Shown here: positions 61,998 to 64,000 of the stretch, piece after piece
How the letters are laid out: every line of letters starts with the position of its first letter
Numbering within the stretch: the first letter of the stretch is position 1
NCBI GenBank assembly: GCA_016709145.1
Contig: JADJEK010000005.1
Span: 186,001-250,000, forward strand
Length of the DNA stretch: 64,000 bases
Source: Planctomycetota bacterium
GTDB lineage: Bacteria > Planctomycetota > B15-G4 > JADJEK01
Direction of reading: 5' to 3'
Program-made: the position numbers and the translations under genes
Notes under the pieces: generated by a model
Database searches by the model: none
Seen by the model: only the letters and a program-made list of their open reading frames with translations
What the model was told of the DNA's origin: nothing

Positions 61998-64000
61998 TGC
62001 AAGTCCTCCGCCAACGTCGGGTCGACCTGCGCGGCTTGCATCACGGCGCCGGACTCACGATCGCGCAGGATCACGACGACGCTCGCTTGGCGCGGATCCA
62101 CGCGCGTCGCGTGCCGCGACACGCGCGCGGCGCCGTCAGCCTCGCGACGATCGAGGAACGTCGTGAGTTCGGTCGTGATCGACTCCCACGTGCGCTCGCA
62201 CGTGAGATCCATGCGCTCGTCGGTCGGCGTGAACGGCGCGCCGTCGGGCTCGATCGTCAGCGCCGCGCGCGCGACGTTGCGATGGACGACGACGCGGCTC
62301 TTGCCGGGGAACAACACGCCGCGCTCGACCAACAGCACTTGGACGATCGCGTGCTCGAGCGCCGGTCCGAGCACGGCGACTTGCGCGTGGATGCCGTTGG
62401 CGTCGGCCTTGGCCTCGATCGTGATCGCGTGATCCGAACCCCGCTGCAGCCGCGCGGTAGCGCTGACCTTGATCGCGTCGTACGCGTCCTGCTTGTCGCG
62501 CGCACGCGCGGCGGGCGGCACCGCGACCACGCCGTCGATCGCGTGCGCGGTCTTCTCGGCGCCGGTCGCGCGCACGAAGCGCTCCCATTGGCGCAACCCG
62601 AGCGGGTTCACGAGCGGCGTCAGCGCGATGTCGGGCACGTCGTATTCGACGAGCACGGCGTATTCGCGCCCGAAGTGGTCGCGCAGTCCGTCGCGCGCGA
62701 GCGCGATGCCGATCTGGCCCTCGAAGTGCGCGTTCGTGAACCACTCGATCAGGACAGTGCGGCTCGGCTTCGCGTTCTCGTCGGGGCGGAACTTGGTCGC
62801 GACGCCGAAACCTTCGACCTTGCCCTCGATGAGCTTCTCGATCGCGTCGACCGAGAAATCCTCGGCGTCCTCGATCTTCGGCTGCACCCGCTCGAGCCCC
62901 GCGATCGCTTCGGCACCGCTGTCGGGCGAGAGCAACGCTTGCAGGTAGCGCGAGTACGCGCGGCCGAAGCGACCGTCCTGTTCGTAGCAGCGCGCGAGGT
63001 CGAGGTTCAGCGGGCCGTCGTCGGGCAAGCCGAACGCGGCCGACAGCAGATGCTTCCAGGCTTCGCGCGTGCGTTGCTGCTCGAGCAGGATCGAGCCCAT
63101 GCGCGCGTGGAGCTTGTGCACCGAGTCGGGATAGCGGTCGTCGCGTCCCGCGGCGAGCCCGAGCTCGGCGGCCGTCAACGCGTCGTTCGCGCGACCGGCC
63201 TGCTGCATCGTCTGCATGAGTTCGAGAGCACCGGTCGCTTTGAGATCGGCCGGCCGCGAAGCGTGCACGAACTCCATGGCCTTCTTCAGCGTGGCCGGTC
63301 CGGCGTCTTCGTCGAGCCGCAGCTCCAGCAGACGCTGCGCGGCCTCGGGCGCGAGTCGCGCGCCGGCGTGCGCTTCGAGCCATTGCGTCAACGCGCCGCC
63401 GTCGCCTTGCTCGCGCGCGCGGAAGTACTCGAGGTCCTCGTGCGGGAAGGCCGCGGGCGCCGTGTTCGTCCAGCGCGACGTGCGATTCACGCGATCGACT
63501 TCGACGCGGAAATGGCGCAACACGTTCTGCCCGAGCACGCCGAACACGCCATCGGCGTGCGTGTGCGGCACGCGCTCGGGGCGGAACGCGACGAACGGCG
63601 CGAGGTCGATGCCACCGACCACGACGGGTCCGACGTCGCCGGCCGGATGACCGAGTTCGTCGGCGAGGTCGGAGTCGACCCACGAGTCGTACTTCGCCGT
63701 GCCGAGCGCGATCGCGCCGCCGCGGCGGTCGCCGTACGCGACGGGGAACCACACCAGATCGTTGAACACCGTGATCGGCACCACGGTCGTGCCGTCGATC
63801 GCGGGCGGCGGCTCACGCGTCGGTTGGCGCGGCGCGCTGAACTCGACGAAACCGGCGGCGAGGTCGAACGTGACGTGGTAGCGCGACAGCAACCGCGCGC
63901 CGATCGTGCCGACGACGGCGTTCTCGCCGAGCTCTTTGCTGTACCACTTCGTGAACCGCTCGAACGCCTTGTCGTCCGCGAGTTCACGGTGCGCGACCTC
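61994..64000 (-). CDS. Aspartyl-protease-like/TPR protein, partial (runs off right edge)
   Basis: The frame is open from the right edge; 668 residues are visible and the start is outside. The first part has KWYSKELGENAVVGTIGARL followed by LSRYHVTFDLAAGFVEFSA, and later IALGTAKYDSWVDSDLADEL and DGVFGVLGQNVLRHFRVEVD, repeat halves reminiscent of retropepsin-like aspartyl proteases, but the catalytic DTG/DSG is replaced by GTA in the visible copy. The middle is TPR-like (residues about 200-330 of the visible part) and the C-terminus is a beta-rich domain. It heads the visible part of the MoxR operon. The true catalytic aspartate may lie upstream, outside the window. Confidence 0.6.
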   Translation of the reverse strand, partial: EVAHRELADDKAFERFTKWYSKELGENAVVGTIGARLLSRYHVTFDLAAGFVEFSAPRQPTREPPPAIDGTTVVPITVFNDLVWFPVAYGDRRGGAIALGTAKYDSWVDSDLADELGHPAGDVGPVVVGGIDLAPFVAFRPERVPHTHADGVFGVLGQNVLRHFRVEVDRVNRTSRWTNTAPAAFPHEDLEYFRAREQGDGGALTQWLEAHAGARLAPEAAQRLLELRLDEDAGPATLKKAMEFVHASRPADLKATGALELMQTMQQAGRANDALTAAELGLAAGRDDRYPDSVHKLHARMGSILLEQQRTREAWKHLLSAAFGLPDDGPLNLDLARCYEQDGRFGRAYSRYLQALLSPDSGAEAIAGLERVQPKIEDAEDFSVDAIEKLIEGKVEGFGVATKFRPDENAKPSRTVLIEWFTNAHFEGQIGIALARDGLRDHFGREYAVLVEYDVPDIALTPLVNPLGLRQWERFVRATGAEKTAHAIDGVVAVPPAARARDKQDAYDAIKVSATARLQRGSDHAITIEAKADANGIHAQVAVLGPALEHAIVQVLLVERGVLFPGKSRVVVHRNVARAALTIEPDGAPFTPTDERMDLTCERTWESITTELTTFLDRREADGAARVSRHATRVDPRQASVVVILRDRESGAVMQAAQVDPTLAEDLQ

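Overview
The window is very GC-rich, densely coded bacterial DNA. It probably comes from a Planctomycetota chromosome. This is an inference from gene content: a MoxR/DUF58/von Willebrand operon with a giant TPR protein, a sulfatase-TPR lipoprotein, DUF4388 and propeller proteins, FG-GAP repeat proteins, and outer-membrane machinery (LptE-like, BamD-like) implying a diderm cell. No replication genes, prophage or CRISPR array were seen. One tRNA gene (Thr, GGT) is present.

Layout. 1-3463 (minus): recO, a BamD-like lipoprotein, an LptE-like lipoprotein and the 5' part of ftsH (off the left edge), an envelope housekeeping cluster. 3551-9123 (plus): a CDP-glycerol-transferase-like enzyme, an MsbA-type ABC exporter with an unusual charged insert, a GT4 glycosyltransferase and an alpha/beta-hydrolase lipoprotein. 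9148-16753 (minus): a tightly overlapping set of a MurG-like transferase, a GT4 enzyme, a second CDP-glycerol-transferase-like enzyme, a kinase-like membrane protein that has lost its histidine, an HDAC-family deacetylase, and a beta-propeller protein. Together 3.5-15 kb looks like a surface-glycan or polyol-phosphate polymer locus. 17215-25461: a membrane-anchored propeller, tRNA-Thr, sulfatase-TPR lipoprotein, GT-C membrane glycosyltransferase, a hypothetical gene, an NtrC-type sigma-54 activator and a PqqB-like lipoprotein. 25462-26325: a repeat-filled intergenic region. 26326-31455: a small glycosyltransferase-like protein, a 1163-residue DUF4388/TPR/propeller protein and a DUF309 protein. 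31421-39728 (minus): M1-type peptidase lipoprotein, GT2 enzyme, a methyltransferase-glycosyltransferase-TPR-glycosyltransferase fusion, and a zinc-ribbon-bearing sugar epimerase. 40018-47624: accessory genes (FG-GAP protein, HEAT-like protein, RTX-repeat protein, transposase remnant, frameshifted hydrolase, small membrane protein, sensor-type propeller lipoprotein). 47779-64000 (minus): seven genes, nearly all overlapping by four bases: aspartyl-protease/TPR protein (cut by the right edge), membrane protein with a low-complexity linker, MoxR ATPase, DUF58, two BatA-like membrane proteins and a 2221-residue TPR protein.

The most unusual non-coding signal is a set of three dispersed repeat families (called A, B and C here). 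They occur in intergenic DNA at about 1.6 kb, 16.9-17.1 kb and 25.5-26.3 kb. B carries internal tandem repeats that differ between its two copies, and C lies directly on gene stop codons as two consecutive hairpins.
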